A DNA stretch of 64,000 nucleotides from an uncultured Collinsella sp. (GTDB taxonomy: Bacteria > Actinomycetota > Coriobacteriia > Coriobacteriales > Coriobacteriaceae). The number at the start of each line of letters is the position of its first letter. Position 1 is the stretch's first letter. The notes under the pieces are model-generated. The model did no database searches. It was not told where the DNA came from and was given only the letters and a program-made list of their open reading frames with translations. A program made the translations under genes and the position numbers. Of this stretch, positions 48,521-57,025 are shown one piece after another. The stretch spans positions 1 through 64,000 of the forward strand of contig USAJ01000002.1 in the NCBI GenBank assembly GCA_900552685.1, given 5' to 3'.

Positions 48521-49879
48521 TTAGCTCCTCGAATGTGCAACAAAACGACTATGGAGCAGGCCGATCACAAACGCCACCACGGCAACCGGCGCCCACGCGG
48601 CACCGATATCCGCCAGCGGCAGCACATCGAACGGCAGCCACGCGCCCGCAAAGAACGCGTCGCGGACCGAAGTGATTACGCTCTGCACCGCGACAACGCC
48701 GCCGACCCAGACCCACACCTGCGGATGTGCGTCGCAAAAGCCGTGAACCAGGCCCATAAGCACCAGCACAATGGCAACGGGGTACAGGGCATTGAGCATA
48801 GGCACCGAGAACATAAGAATCACGTCGAGGCCCACGTTGGAAAGCACGCACGAAAACGCTGCGAACACAAACGCGAGGATTGCGAAGGGGCGGCGCATGG
48901 CCTCCTCGGAAGCCTCCGCTCCCCCTTTAACCACATACGTCTCGCAGAAGTAACGCGAGCAGCAGCTGATGAGGCCGATGCACACGTTCATGCAGGCGAG
49001 AAAGAAAATCGCAAATACCACAACCGTGCCGGCAAGGCCAAAGTGCATGGAGGCCGAGCGAGCAAGGATTGCAGCGCCGTTGGTGGCGTCGGGCATCACG
49101 GTGCCGAGCTGCATACCGGCAAGGGCCAAGCCGCAATAGATGGTGGCCATGAGCACGCCGGCGATCACACCGGAACGCGAAATCTCGAAGGCCACGCGTT
49201 TGTCATCGGTAACACCCAACTCGTGGATGGTCTCGGCGATGATGATGCCGAAGGCGAGCGACGCAAGCAGGTCCATGGTCTGGTAGCCGGTCAAGAAGCC
49301 TTGAACCGCAGCGCCGGCATCATAGGGAGCTTGCGGGGCAGCAGCCGGTCCCAGCGGCGAGATCACGGCAGCACCCACGACCAGCACGATGAGCGCGATG
49401 AGCGCGGGGCCCGTAATGCGACCGAGTACGCGTGTGATGACCCCCGGGCGCAGCGTAAGCACAAACGCGACGACAAAGAAGCCGACGGCAAACACCAGGC
49501 GAGCCGTGCCGAGCGAGACGCCCTCGGGCAGCAGCGGCACTAGCATCTCGAACGCCGTAGAGCTTGTGCGCGGAATGGCCAGGCACGGACCGATGGCCAG
49601 GTAGACCGCCGCAACGAAGAATTCACCAAACTTAGGATGCACGCGCCCGGCCAGCTCGCGGGCCGTGCCGGCGAGCGCGACGGCGATAAATCCCATGACG
49701 GGCAGACCGATGGCGGCAATCAGAAAGCCGAGCATGGCGACCGGCGTGGCAGAACCTGCCTGGAGCGCCAGCAGCGGCGGAATAATGAGGTTGCCGGCGC
49801 CGAAGAGCATCGAGAACAGGGCGATGCCAACGGTAACGACATGATCGGAGCGTAGACCACGCGGGGCGGATGAGGCCAT
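48521..49879 (-). CDS. brnQ: Branched-chain amino acid carrier BrnQ
   Basis: 452-residue cytoplasmic membrane protein with about 12 hydrophobic spans. The start SDHVVTVGIALFSMLFGAGN (about 10-29), then LIIPPLLALQAG, is the signature of the LIVCS sodium-coupled leucine/isoleucine/valine symporters. ATG 49879 is taken because GAAAGGTG lies just upstream; the longer frame to 49975 runs through the terminator of the selenium cluster. Monocistronic. Confidence 0.93.
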   Translation of the reverse strand: MASSAPRGLRSDHVVTVGIALFSMLFGAGNLIIPPLLALQAGSATPVAMLGFLIAAIGLPVMGFIAVALAGTARELAGRVHPKFGEFFVAAVYLAIGPCLAIPRTSSTAFEMLVPLLPEGVSLGTARLVFAVGFFVVAFVLTLRPGVITRVLGRITGPALIALIVLVVGAAVISPLGPAAAPQAPYDAGAAVQGFLTGYQTMDLLASLAFGIIIAETIHELGVTDDKRVAFEISRSGVIAGVLMATIYCGLALAGMQLGTVMPDATNGAAILARSASMHFGLAGTVVVFAIFFLACMNVCIGLISCCSRYFCETYVVKGGAEASEEAMRRPFAILAFVFAAFSCVLSNVGLDVILMFSVPMLNALYPVAIVLVLMGLVHGFCDAHPQVWVWVGGVVAVQSVITSVRDAFFAGAWLPFDVLPLADIGAAWAPVAVVAFVIGLLHSRFVAHSRS

Positions 49880-49899
49880 ATGCACACCTTTCGGGTCGA

Positions 49900-49932
49900 A
49901 ACAAAAACGGGACGGGCAAAAACACCCGTCCC
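49900..49932 (-). terminator. Terminator of the selenium/dehydratase cluster
   Basis: GGGACGGG pairs with CCCGTCCC around an 8-base loop. On the minus strand it is followed by GTTTTTGTTT, 24 bases after the cysteine desulfurase stop. Confidence 0.85.
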
Positions 49933-49956
49933 GCAAGTATAAACGGTCTAGCAGCT

Positions 49957-51096
49957 TTAGCAGGCTAAATCGCATAGAGCATCGATAGCCGTGTCAACTT
50001 CTTCGGTAGTGTTGAAATACCCAAACGAGAAGCGAACGATACCCTGGCGCTCGGTCCCCAGCGCGCGGTGCATGAGCGGAGCGCAATGGGCGCCGGGGCG
50101 CGTCGCAATCCCCCACCCTTGCATGAGCGCGTCCGAGATCTCGGCAGAGTCGATATCGCCCACGTTGAGCGACGCAATCGCAGAGCGCATCGGCTGGTCA
50201 AAGGCACCATAGAGCTTAATCCCCGGAATCTCGCGCACGCCGGCGAGGAAACGCTCGGCAAGCGCGCGCTCACGCGCCGCAATCGCCTCGGCCCCACCCT
50301 GGGCCTCGATAAAGTCGAGACCGGCAGAAAGGCCCGCGATGCCGTGACCGTTGAGCGTGCCCGCCTCAAGGCGCGTGGGCCACTCAAGCGGCTGCAGCGC
50401 ATCGAAGCTGTGCACGCCCGTGCCGCCCATGGCCCAGGGCGCCACGTCGACACCCTCCGCCACGGCCAGACCGCCGGTGCCCTGCGGGCCCATCAATCCC
50501 TTGTGGCCGGTAAAGCACACGACGTCGAGCCCCATGGCCTGCATGTCGATCTTCGCCGTACCGGCAGACTGGGAGGCGTCGACGATCACCAGCGCACCGG
50601 CAGCATGAGCCATGGCCGCCACGCGCGCAATGTCGACCGCGTTGCCGGTCACATTGGAGGCGTGCGTCACCACCACAGCACGCGTGCCCAGCGTGACCAA
50701 CCGCTCGAGCTCGTCGTAGTCGAGCACGCCGCTCGCATCGCAGCCCGCATGCTCAACGGTCACACCCTGCTCTGCCGCAAGGCGGTTAAGCGGACGCAGC
50801 ACGGAGTTGTGCTCGAGCACCGTTGTGACCACACGGTCGCCGGGGCGCACCACGCCGTTTATGGCAGTGTTGAGCGCCGCCGTGGAGTTGGGCGTAAAGC
50901 ACACATGGTCCGCCCTCGGGCAACCCAAAAGGCGCGCGAGCTTGGCACGGCAAACGTGAATCGTACGAGCGGCATCGAGGGCACCCGACGTGGCGCCGCG
51001 CCCGGCATTGCCGAGCGAGCACATCGCCTGCGTCACGGCATCGATGACCGTCTGCGGCTTGTGCATGGTCGTCGCCGCGTTATCCAGATAGATCAT
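49957..51096 (-). CDS. Cysteine desulfurase family protein (class V aminotransferase fold)
   Basis: 379-residue PLP enzyme, predicted to release sulfur or selenium from cysteine or selenocysteine. N-terminus MIYLDNAATTMHKP; PLP Lys in DVVCFTGHKGLMGPQGTGG (about 195-213); the catalytic Cys lies in RPGAHCAPLMH (about 343). It belongs to the group annotated as cysteine desulfurase family proteins that occur with YedF and DUF3343, distinct from IscS. ATG 51096 follows GGGAGG; the stop of the DUF3343 gene overlaps this start by 4 bases. In this setting it could supply selenide for SelD or deliver selenium to an acceptor. Confidence 0.87.
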   Translation of the reverse strand: MIYLDNAATTMHKPQTVIDAVTQAMCSLGNAGRGATSGALDAARTIHVCRAKLARLLGCPRADHVCFTPNSTAALNTAINGVVRPGDRVVTTVLEHNSVLRPLNRLAAEQGVTVEHAGCDASGVLDYDELERLVTLGTRAVVVTHASNVTGNAVDIARVAAMAHAAGALVIVDASQSAGTAKIDMQAMGLDVVCFTGHKGLMGPQGTGGLAVAEGVDVAPWAMGGTGVHSFDALQPLEWPTRLEAGTLNGHGIAGLSAGLDFIEAQGGAEAIAARERALAERFLAGVREIPGIKLYGAFDQPMRSAIASLNVGDIDSAEISDALMQGWGIATRPGAHCAPLMHRALGTERQGIVRFSFGYFNTTEEVDTAIDALCDLAC

Positions 51097-51344
51097 CGCA
51101 CGACCTCCCACATATCAATCACGGTATAGCCCTCGGTGGGAACACCCGCCTCGGCGAGTTCGCCGCGCAGCAGTTCCTCATCGGCAGGCAACGCCTTCCA
51201 CGCCAGACCGCAGCCGGCAGCGACCTCCCCGGGCACGGGAATCGTTCGCCCGGGAAGGCCGCGCTCAATGCACAGGGACTCGCAGCCCATGGCGGCCGCC
51301 GTGGTGGGAAACGTGATGACAAGCGCCGGGCGCTTCTCCCTCAT
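51093..51344 (-). CDS. DUF3343 protein, putative Se/S carrier-like
   Basis: 83-residue protein. The domain has FPTTAAAMGCESLCIERGLPGRTIPVPGEVAAGCGLAWKA (residues about 10-49, described as one stretch by position: Cys19, Cys23 and Cys41 are the conserved positions). The GCGLAW motif lacks the second Cys found as GCGLCW in the paralogue at 23093-23488. ATG 51344 follows GGAG; an upstream TTG is possible. It lies between yedF and the desulfurase gene. The function is unproven; the association with selenium genes suggests a chaperone or carrier of reduced selenium or sulfur. Confidence 0.75.
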   Translation of the reverse strand: MREKRPALVITFPTTAAAMGCESLCIERGLPGRTIPVPGEVAAGCGLAWKALPADEELLRGELAEAGVPTEGYTVIDMWEVVR

Positions 51345-51363
51345 GGCAACTCCAACCAATACG

Positions 51364-51990
51364 CTACGGGCGCACGACGCGCACGGCCTGCTCCATCTTC
51401 TCCACGATCACGTACATATTCGTGACCTCGCCCACCGCAAGCTGGTCTTTAATGCCATAGTGGTCGAGGCAGGTACCGCAGGTGAGAATCTCGACGCCCT
51501 GCTCGGCCAGGCCCTTCAGGTCATCGAGCACCGGCGAGCCCTCGACGGTGAGCTTGGCACCGCCGTTGTAGAACAGCATGGTCGCGGGCAGTTCCTCCTG
51601 CTGCGTCACGGCAAAGATAAACGCCTTCATGAGCTTGTGGCCCAGCTCGTCGTCGCCACGGCCCATGCAATCGGTGTAGACGGAAATGACGAGTTTGCCC
51701 TTGCCGGCGCTGGCGTCGCAGAAGGCAGCGCCATCCTGCTCAGGATCGGCCACGGCAACGGCGCCAGAGGTCGCCACGGTCACGTGCCACTCGGCGTCAG
51801 AAACCTTCTCGACCGAGGCCGTGCAGCCCTTCTCCTGCGCCATCTTGGAGATGTTCTTGACGGCAGTCTCGTTATCGACCGAGGTCACCACGGCGCCCTC
51901 GCCATCGAGCTGCTTCAGGGCTTTGAGCGTCTTGACGACGGGCAGCGGGCAGGCATCGCCCATGGCATTGACTTCAATTTTGGTAGACAT
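51364..51990 (-). CDS. yedF: Sulfurtransferase-like selenium metabolism protein YedF
   Basis: 208-residue two-domain protein. The N-terminal TusA/SirA-like domain begins TKIEVNAMGDACPLPVVKTL with the CPxP motif (Cys14) that carries persulfide or perselenide in this family. The C-terminal DsrE-like domain (about 95-208) includes VISVYTDCMGRGDDELGHKL and ILTCGTCLDHYG. YedF-type proteins are a genomic marker of selenium utilisation. ATG 51990 follows GAAAGG. It lies between selD and DUF3343. Confidence 0.88.
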   Translation of the reverse strand: MSTKIEVNAMGDACPLPVVKTLKALKQLDGEGAVVTSVDNETAVKNISKMAQEKGCTASVEKVSDAEWHVTVATSGAVAVADPEQDGAAFCDASAGKGKLVISVYTDCMGRGDDELGHKLMKAFIFAVTQQEELPATMLFYNGGAKLTVEGSPVLDDLKGLAEQGVEILTCGTCLDHYGIKDQLAVGEVTNMYVIVEKMEQAVRVVRP

Positions 51991-52009
51991 AGTTTTTCCT
52001 TTCGAAAGA

Positions 52010-52027
52010 ACCGTTCTAGAGAACGGT
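52010..52027. promoter_or_regulatory. Short palindrome between selD and yedF
   Basis: ACCGTTCT-AG-AGAACGGT lies in the 60-base gap. It may form an RNA hairpin that tunes yedF expression or serve as a binding site. Confidence 0.35.
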
Positions 52028-52050
52028 AAACAGTTACATAAACGTGCGGG

Positions 52051-53100
52051 CTAGCGAACAACGTGGACGGCAGGACCGCCTGGCACCGGCTCGCACACGC
52101 GACCGACGACGGCGGCAATACGTCCTTCGGCATGCAGACGGCGCGCAAGCTCATCCACATCGGCAGCAGGTGCCGCGATGAGCAGGCCACCAGACGTCTG
52201 CGGATCGTACAGCGAATCCAACATGCCCGGCTCCAGGTCTTCGTCGGCAGCCACGCGCGGGCCAAAGAAGTCCTGGTTGCGGTAGGAGCCCGCGGGAATA
52301 ATGCCCAGACGCGCCATGTCTAGCACCTGGTCAAAGAGCGGCACCGCCCCCGACGCAAGCTCAATCTGCACGCCCGAGCCCTCGGCCATCTCGCACGCAT
52401 GCCCGATCAGGCCAAAGCCCGTGATGTCGGTGCAGCCGTGAAGCTCAAGTCCCTCGGCCAGACGAATCGGAGCCTCGTTGAGGGTGCGCATCGAGTCAAA
52501 CATGGCTGCGGCCTCGTCCTGCTCGATGAGCTCGCCCTTAATGGCCGTGGTGATGATGCCCGAGCCAACCGCCTTGGTCAGCAGCAACGCATCGCCCACG
52601 CGCGCGCCGCTGTTGGCGAGCATGCGGTCGAGCGCGACAAACCCGCTCACGGACAGACCGTACTTGGGCTCGTCGTCGTTGATGGTATGGCCGCCCGCGA
52701 TAGAGCAACCGGCCTCGACGCACTTGTCGGCGCCACCCGCCAGAATCTGGCCGGCGACCTCGACGCCCAGGCAGCTCGGAATGCACAGCAGGTTCATGGC
52801 ATGGCTCGGCCGCCCGCCCATGGCGTAGATGTCCGACAGCGAGTTGGCCGCAGCGATCTGGCCAAACAGAAACGGATCGTCGACCATCGGCGGGAAGAAG
52901 TCGATGGACTGCACAAGCCCCAGGTTCTCCCCTACGCGGAAGACACTCGCATCGTCGGAGGTATCGAACCCCACGAGCAGATTGTCGTTGGGCACATTTG
53001 GCAAGTCGCCCAGGACCTGGGCGAGGGCTCCGGGAGCCAACTTAGCGGCTCAACCGCTCGCGGCCGTCATAGACGTGAGCTTAATCTGATCGTCAGCCAT
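52051..53100 (-). CDS. selD: Selenophosphate synthase, itself a selenoprotein
   Basis: 349 residues when UGA is read as Sec. The start MADDQIKLTSMTAASG-U-AAKLAPG places Sec at residue 17, the position of the catalytic Cys/Sec in SelD. UGA is at 53050-53052. The enzyme makes selenophosphate from selenide and ATP. Further motifs are FDTSDDASVFRV, QSIDFFPPMVDDPFLFGQIAAANSL given here by position (residues about 65-90), the GGHTINDDEPKYGLSVSG stretch, and the C-terminal DPQTSGGLLIA. ATG 53100 follows AGGAGGTATCG. A naive frame search gives a truncated protein from TTG 53040. It supplies both the SelA pathway and perhaps the neighbouring YedF/DUF3343 route. Confidence 0.96.
53006..53052 (-). promoter_or_regulatory. 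Sec UGA codon and candidate SECIS of selD
   Basis: After the UGA (53050-53052) two small stems follow: GGCTC/GAGCC (53026-53038) and the 8-bp TCGCCCAG/CTGGGCGA (53006-53024) with loop GTC. Either may be the element read by SelB; the first lies at a usual distance, the second has a GGTC-containing apex. Confidence 0.6.
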
Positions 53101-53170
53101 CGATACCTCCTCTCATCGGTCAATCATTTTCTCCCAGTATACGCATGAATGCGAGCCTGCGGCGGATGCA

Positions 53171-53935
53171 TTAATTGAGCGCCTGGGCTCGAATGGCCGC
53201 GCCGATCGCTCCGGCAAAGCGAGCCTGGGGCGAGGTGGTCACCGGCGACCCCAGTAGCTCGCCCAACCGCTCCACCACGAAGGCGTTCTCGCACAGGCCA
53301 CCGGTCAGATAGTACGGGGCGCCCGCTGCCTGCCCGGCCATAGTGGCCACGCGCGACACGACACTCTCGACCACGCCGCGCGCAATGTTCTCGCGCGGCT
53401 CGCCACGACCGATCAGGCTGATGACCTCGCTTTCGGCAAAGACCGTGCACATGCTGGATATCTTGGTGGGCTCACCGGAACGCGCAAGGTCGGCCATCTG
53501 CTGCTGGGTAATGCCCAGGCGGTCGGCCATGATCTCCAGAAAGCGCCCCGTGCCGGCGGCGCACTTGTCGTTCATGGCAAACTTGGCCACGCGGCCGCCT
53601 TTAAGCTGGATGACCTTGGTGTCCTGGCCGCCCACGTCGATCACGGTACCGTGGTCACCAAACAGGCGCACGGCACCGGTACCGTGGCAGGTAATCTCGG
53701 TCACGACCTTATGCGCATAGGGCACGGCAACACGACCGTAGCCGGTCGCGATCACGCGAGCATCGTCGTCCGTCACGTCATAGCCGGCTGCGGCAAGTGC
53801 CTCGCGCAGCCGCTCGGAAGCATCGACCGAGGAGAACCCGGTTGGCTGCACGCACGTCCACGCCACCGAACCCTCCCCGTCGACCACAGCAGCCTTAGCC
53901 GCCGTAGACCCGATATCGATCCCGATCCCTATCAT
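53171..53935 (-). CDS. ATP-dependent activase (HgdC/YjiL type, BadF family)
   Basis: 254-residue ASKHA-fold ATPase carrying one 4Fe-4S cluster per dimer, which pushes a low-potential electron onto dehydratase- or reductase-type partners. Seen: MIGIGIDIGSTAAKAAVVDG, DVGGQDTKVI (about 99), and the cluster Cys in MNDKCAAGTGRFLE (about 121-134) and SSMCTVFAESE (about 160-170). The C-terminal YYLTGGLCENAFV is also typical. Downstream of the two dehydratase-like genes and upstream of selD. Size and partner suggest the YjiL/DCCP-reductase type. Confidence 0.9.
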   Translation of the reverse strand: MIGIGIDIGSTAAKAAVVDGEGSVAWTCVQPTGFSSVDASERLREALAAAGYDVTDDDARVIATGYGRVAVPYAHKVVTEITCHGTGAVRLFGDHGTVIDVGGQDTKVIQLKGGRVAKFAMNDKCAAGTGRFLEIMADRLGITQQQMADLARSGEPTKISSMCTVFAESEVISLIGRGEPRENIARGVVESVVSRVATMAGQAAGAPYYLTGGLCENAFVVERLGELLGSPVTTSPQARFAGAIGAAIRAQALN

Positions 53936-53987
53936 GGCTCTCTCCCAATCTAAACATCAAAGGTAGCGGCGCGTTCAGGCGCCTTAG

Positions 53988-54096
53988 CTCTAGGTTTCTC
54001 AGGTGCCGGAGATTGCCCCGAAAGAGGAGCGCAGCGTACTTTGGGTACGCAAGCGACGGTTTGAGGGGCAAGATCCGGTGCCTGAGAAAGCTAGAG
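53988..54096. repeat. Nested hairpin element, family D copy 1
   Basis: Outer arms CTCTAGGTTTCTCAGG and CCTGAGAAAGCTAGAG are complementary with one mismatch. A second stem, TTGCCCC with GGGGCAA, lies inside. A conserved core follows: GAAAGAGGAGCGC, a small apical stem (GCGTAC/GTACGC) and AAGCGACGGTTTGA. The core recurs at 55292-55393 with different but self-complementary arms. It overlaps the last 6 bases of the dehydratase-like gene and precedes the activase gene, so it would be part of the mRNA. Confidence 0.85.
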
Positions 54097-55254
54097 GGTT
54101 TCGATGAAGGCGGCGATGCGAGTCTCGATCTGACCCATGTCGCCGTTGCTGTAGTCGGTCTCGATCTTCATATACGGAATACCCGCGCTCTCGACAGCCT
54201 CCTGCATGCGAGCACTCTCCACGTTAAAGGTGTGGCAGGCCTGGAGCACGTTTTCGACCACGCCATCAACGTGATACTTCTCGCACATGGCCAGCGTATT
54301 TTCCATACGACCGTCGTTGGGCGTCATGACCGAGCAGTTGATGTCCAGGTAGCGGTCGGCGATGGCGCGCAGGATATCGGGAGCCTCCGGGTCGATCATC
54401 ATGGCCGCCGTGCGCTCGCCCGAGCAGTCGTCCATACACACGACCACACCGCCGTTGGACTCGATAGTACGGCCGATCTTGTTGATCACGCCGCCCACCG
54501 GGCAACCGGTGATCAGAATGCGCTTGGCATCCGCCGCAACCGGGCGCTCGCCCGCATCGTAGGCCTCGCGCAGCTTGGCGACCTTTTGCTCCAGCTGCTG
54601 CGTATAGGCCTCGATATCAAAGCTGAACGTACCGGCAAACATAGTGCTCATCAGGTCGACGCCACTCATGGCCGCAGGCTGGTTGGCCTGAAGCGCGAAC
54701 ATATCGAGCTGCGCCGCACGCAGGCGATTGCGGCGACGGACGGCGGCGCGCAGGTCGTCATCAGTAATCGTAATGCCGTAGAAGCCCTCGAGCTCCTCCT
54801 TGAGCAGGCGGCACTCCTCGTACCAGCTTTCACGCTCGTAGGCACGATCGCGACCCTGCGGAAGATGCAGAATGTGCGTGCGCTTGAGCTCGTTGAGTAG
54901 CTCGTACATCTTCTTCTTGCCGTCGCAGGTGGTCTCGCCGATGATCATGTCGCTAAAGTACGTAAACGGGCACTTTTGCGAAGAGGCAAAACCGTACGTC
55001 GACTTGATAAGCGGGCAGAGGTTTGCCGGCAGCACCTTCTCGGCCTCGGGAATCACCTCGTCGGACGTGCCGCACAAGGCCACGCTCGCAGCCCCCGCGG
55101 CATCGATAATCTCGAGCGGCGTATAGCTGCACAAAAAGCCGACCAGGCGATTACCCGCCTGCTTATAATCCTTGACGCGAATAAACGCCGCCTTGCGCTG
55201 TTCGTTGAACTCCTCAAACGTGGACGGCAACGGCTGCTCAATATTTTCCGACAT
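54091..55254 (-). CDS. Double-cubane / 2-hydroxyacyl-CoA dehydratase family protein, paralogue 1
   Basis: 387-residue HgdB-fold protein. Conserved cluster Cys are in LCPLIKSTYGF (about 81-91), CPFTYFSDMIIGETTCDGKKK as positions about 97-117, MDDCSGERT (about 275) and LDINCSVMTPND (about 308). The LCPLIKS and TTCDGKKK motifs fit the double-cubane-cluster reductase group (E. coli YjiM-like) rather than classical HgdA/B pairs. With an activase it should catalyse a difficult low-potential reduction; the substrate is unknown. ATG 55254 follows AAGGAG; the longer frame upstream overlaps the hairpin element. Paralogue of 55409-56692. Confidence 0.85.
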   Translation of the reverse strand: MSENIEQPLPSTFEEFNEQRKAAFIRVKDYKQAGNRLVGFLCSYTPLEIIDAAGAASVALCGTSDEVIPEAEKVLPANLCPLIKSTYGFASSQKCPFTYFSDMIIGETTCDGKKKMYELLNELKRTHILHLPQGRDRAYERESWYEECRLLKEELEGFYGITITDDDLRAAVRRRNRLRAAQLDMFALQANQPAAMSGVDLMSTMFAGTFSFDIEAYTQQLEQKVAKLREAYDAGERPVAADAKRILITGCPVGGVINKIGRTIESNGGVVVCMDDCSGERTAAMMIDPEAPDILRAIADRYLDINCSVMTPNDGRMENTLAMCEKYHVDGVVENVLQACHTFNVESARMQEAVESAGIPYMKIETDYSNGDMGQIETRIAAFIETL

Positions 55255-55291
55255 ATAACTCCTTAACAAACCTTTTAGCCAACCAAGGAAA

Positions 55292-55393
55292 CGGCTTTCC
55301 CAGGTGCCCGAGGTTGCCGTGAAAGAGGAGCGCCGCGTATTTTGACACGCAAGCGACGGTTTGAACGGCAAGATCGGGTGTCCGGGAAAGCCG
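55292..55393. repeat. Nested hairpin element, family D copy 2
   Basis: Core GAAAGAGGAGCGC, GCGT-N8-ACGC, AAGCGACGGTTTGA identical or nearly so to copy 1. Outer arms CGGCTTTCCCAGG with TCCGGGAAAGCCG and inner TTGCCGT with ACGGCAA differ in sequence from copy 1 but pair with each other. It lies between the two dehydratase-like genes, 15 bases after the stop of the first and 37 bases before the start of the second. Confidence 0.85.
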
Positions 55394-55408
55394 CCGGGAC
55401 GGATGGCC

Positions 55409-56692
55409 CTAAATGGTTTCCAAGAAAGCCTCAATCCTGGTTTGTAGCTGGCCTGCATCCTCGCCGGCGTAGTCGGTCGTGATGTGCATAAACGGAATGC
55501 CGGCCTCCTCGGCGGCCTTCTCCACGGCAAACGACTCCATCTCGTAGAGCGTGCAGAACTGCAGGGCCACGTCGACGATACCGTCGGCATGCAGGTCCTT
55601 GGCCATCTGGACAATGTCCTTCATACGCTGGTCGTTGGGCGTAAAGACAGCGCAGTTGATCTTAAAGTAGCGCTCGGCGATGGCGTCGAGCATGTCGTCA
55701 ACCGTCTCACCGGACTCATCGACCAGGTCCTTGTAGTAGCGCGAGCCCGTGCAGGACTCCTCGCCCACCACGACGCCACCGGCCTTCTCGATGAGGTTGA
55801 ACAGCTTCCAGTTGGGCACGGCCATGGGCGTACCGGTGTACAGGATGCGCTTGGTCCCCTTGGGCGCCACGCCCTCGCCGGCCTCGACACGCTGCTCGCA
55901 CTCAGCCGCCATCTCGTTGATGGCTCCGGTCAGACGCGACGTGTCATCCATAAAGGCGGCCTGCACGGTCAGTAGGCTATCGAGACCGCTGATGGGCGCC
56001 GGGTCGGCAGCGCGCGTGGCAGCGAGGCGCTGCAGGGCGCGACGCTTCTCGTTGACGGCGTGGATGGCGGCCTTCAGACGCTCGGGCGTAATCTTGACGC
56101 CGCACTCTTCCTCAATCTTGGCGGCAAGCTTTTTAACCTCGGCCTTCCAGGTCACGAGCGTCGACTCGTCGTGCACGTTGGGAATATCCATGACGTACAT
56201 GTTCTTTTGCGTGGCAAAGAACTCGTAGGCCTTCTTCTTACCATCGCAGGTGTTCTCGCCCACCACCAGATCACTCGACTCAATGTAGGGGCAAACCTCG
56301 CCCAGCTTAAAGCCGGCAAAGCTCTTGATGAGCGGGCAGGTGTTGCGCGGCAGATGCTCCTCGACCTTGTCGGTCGCCCAGTCGGCACCCGAGCACAGGC
56401 CCACGGGGATGCCATCGCAGGCAAGCACGATCTCCTCGGGCACGTACACACAGAACGAACCGACGATCTTGGTGGCCTCGCCGGCCTCCTTCTTGTCGAG
56501 CATCTCCTTAATACGGCCGCTGTGGATGTTGGTGGCGACAAAATCCAGGTAGGACGTAGACTTGGGGCGATTGTTCTGCGTCAGGAACATATCGCCGTAC
56601 ATCTGGCCCACGGCGCCCAGCAGCATGTCGTGGTCGGCAAGATTCATGCCGAGGCTCTCCCACATCGGATGGAAATCGAATTCTTCAGCCAT
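55409..56692 (-). CDS. Double-cubane / 2-hydroxyacyl-CoA dehydratase family protein, paralogue 2
   Basis: 427-residue HgdB-fold protein, first gene of the cluster. Cys positions match paralogue 1: NTCPLIKSFAGF (about 117-128), VCPYIES, GENTCDGKKK (about 145-154), EESCTGSRY (about 312) and FKINCAVFTPND (about 346). An N-terminal extension of about 45 residues (MAEEFDFHPMWESLGMN) precedes the shared fold. Two such proteins plus one activase could form a heteromer, or two enzymes sharing an activator. ATG 56692 follows GAGAGGGG. No CoA-transferase or acyl-CoA dehydrogenase gene is nearby, which argues against amino-acid fermentation via 2-hydroxyacyl-CoA. Confidence 0.85.
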   Translation of the reverse strand: MAEEFDFHPMWESLGMNLADHDMLLGAVGQMYGDMFLTQNNRPKSTSYLDFVATNIHSGRIKEMLDKKEAGEATKIVGSFCVYVPEEIVLACDGIPVGLCSGADWATDKVEEHLPRNTCPLIKSFAGFKLGEVCPYIESSDLVVGENTCDGKKKAYEFFATQKNMYVMDIPNVHDESTLVTWKAEVKKLAAKIEEECGVKITPERLKAAIHAVNEKRRALQRLAATRAADPAPISGLDSLLTVQAAFMDDTSRLTGAINEMAAECEQRVEAGEGVAPKGTKRILYTGTPMAVPNWKLFNLIEKAGGVVVGEESCTGSRYYKDLVDESGETVDDMLDAIAERYFKINCAVFTPNDQRMKDIVQMAKDLHADGIVDVALQFCTLYEMESFAVEKAAEEAGIPFMHITTDYAGEDAGQLQTRIEAFLETI

Positions 56693-56851
56693 GACGGTTC
56701 CCCTCTCGAACCAAAAATGAATAGCTACGGTATTTCTGCACGGTGGGTGGCGAAAACCCAGCCGTGCTCAAACCCGGAATTTTGGGGAACCCGCTTTGCG
56801 GTCGATTATTTAGTTGTGCGTCGTCTCTCCCGGAGCCGTGAACATACCTGC

Positions 56852-56920
56852 TCATATGCGGCTCCGAGCCATATACAGGGCGCGCGCGGCAACGCGACGC
56901 GAATATGTCTTCTGCAGCAT
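56852..56920 (-). CDS. Possible 22-residue leader peptide
   Basis: ATG 56920 is preceded by AGGAGG at an 8-base spacing, a better ribosome binding site than most here. It encodes MLQKTYSRRVAARALYMARS then RI and stops at TGA 56852-56854. A stem CGGAGCCG/CGGCTCCG (56831-56866) covers its stop region. The arrangement resembles a leader peptide with a downstream hairpin, but there is no regulatory codon run. It could be chance. Confidence 0.25.
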   Translation of the reverse strand: MLQKTYSRRVAARALYMARSRI

Positions 56921-57025
56921 CGGCGCGCCCTCCTTTTCTCGTCGAAGGTAACTATATCAACGGTTGTCGTCAAGACGAACACCGCCGACACGCGTACGAC
57001 AACGTTGGGATGTGAGCATCTCGCT

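Noticed and set aside
54091..55614. 507-residue version of the dehydratase-like protein
   Set aside because: The extra 120 N-terminal codons run through the intergenic hairpin and the end of the upstream gene; ATG 55254 has AAGGAG.
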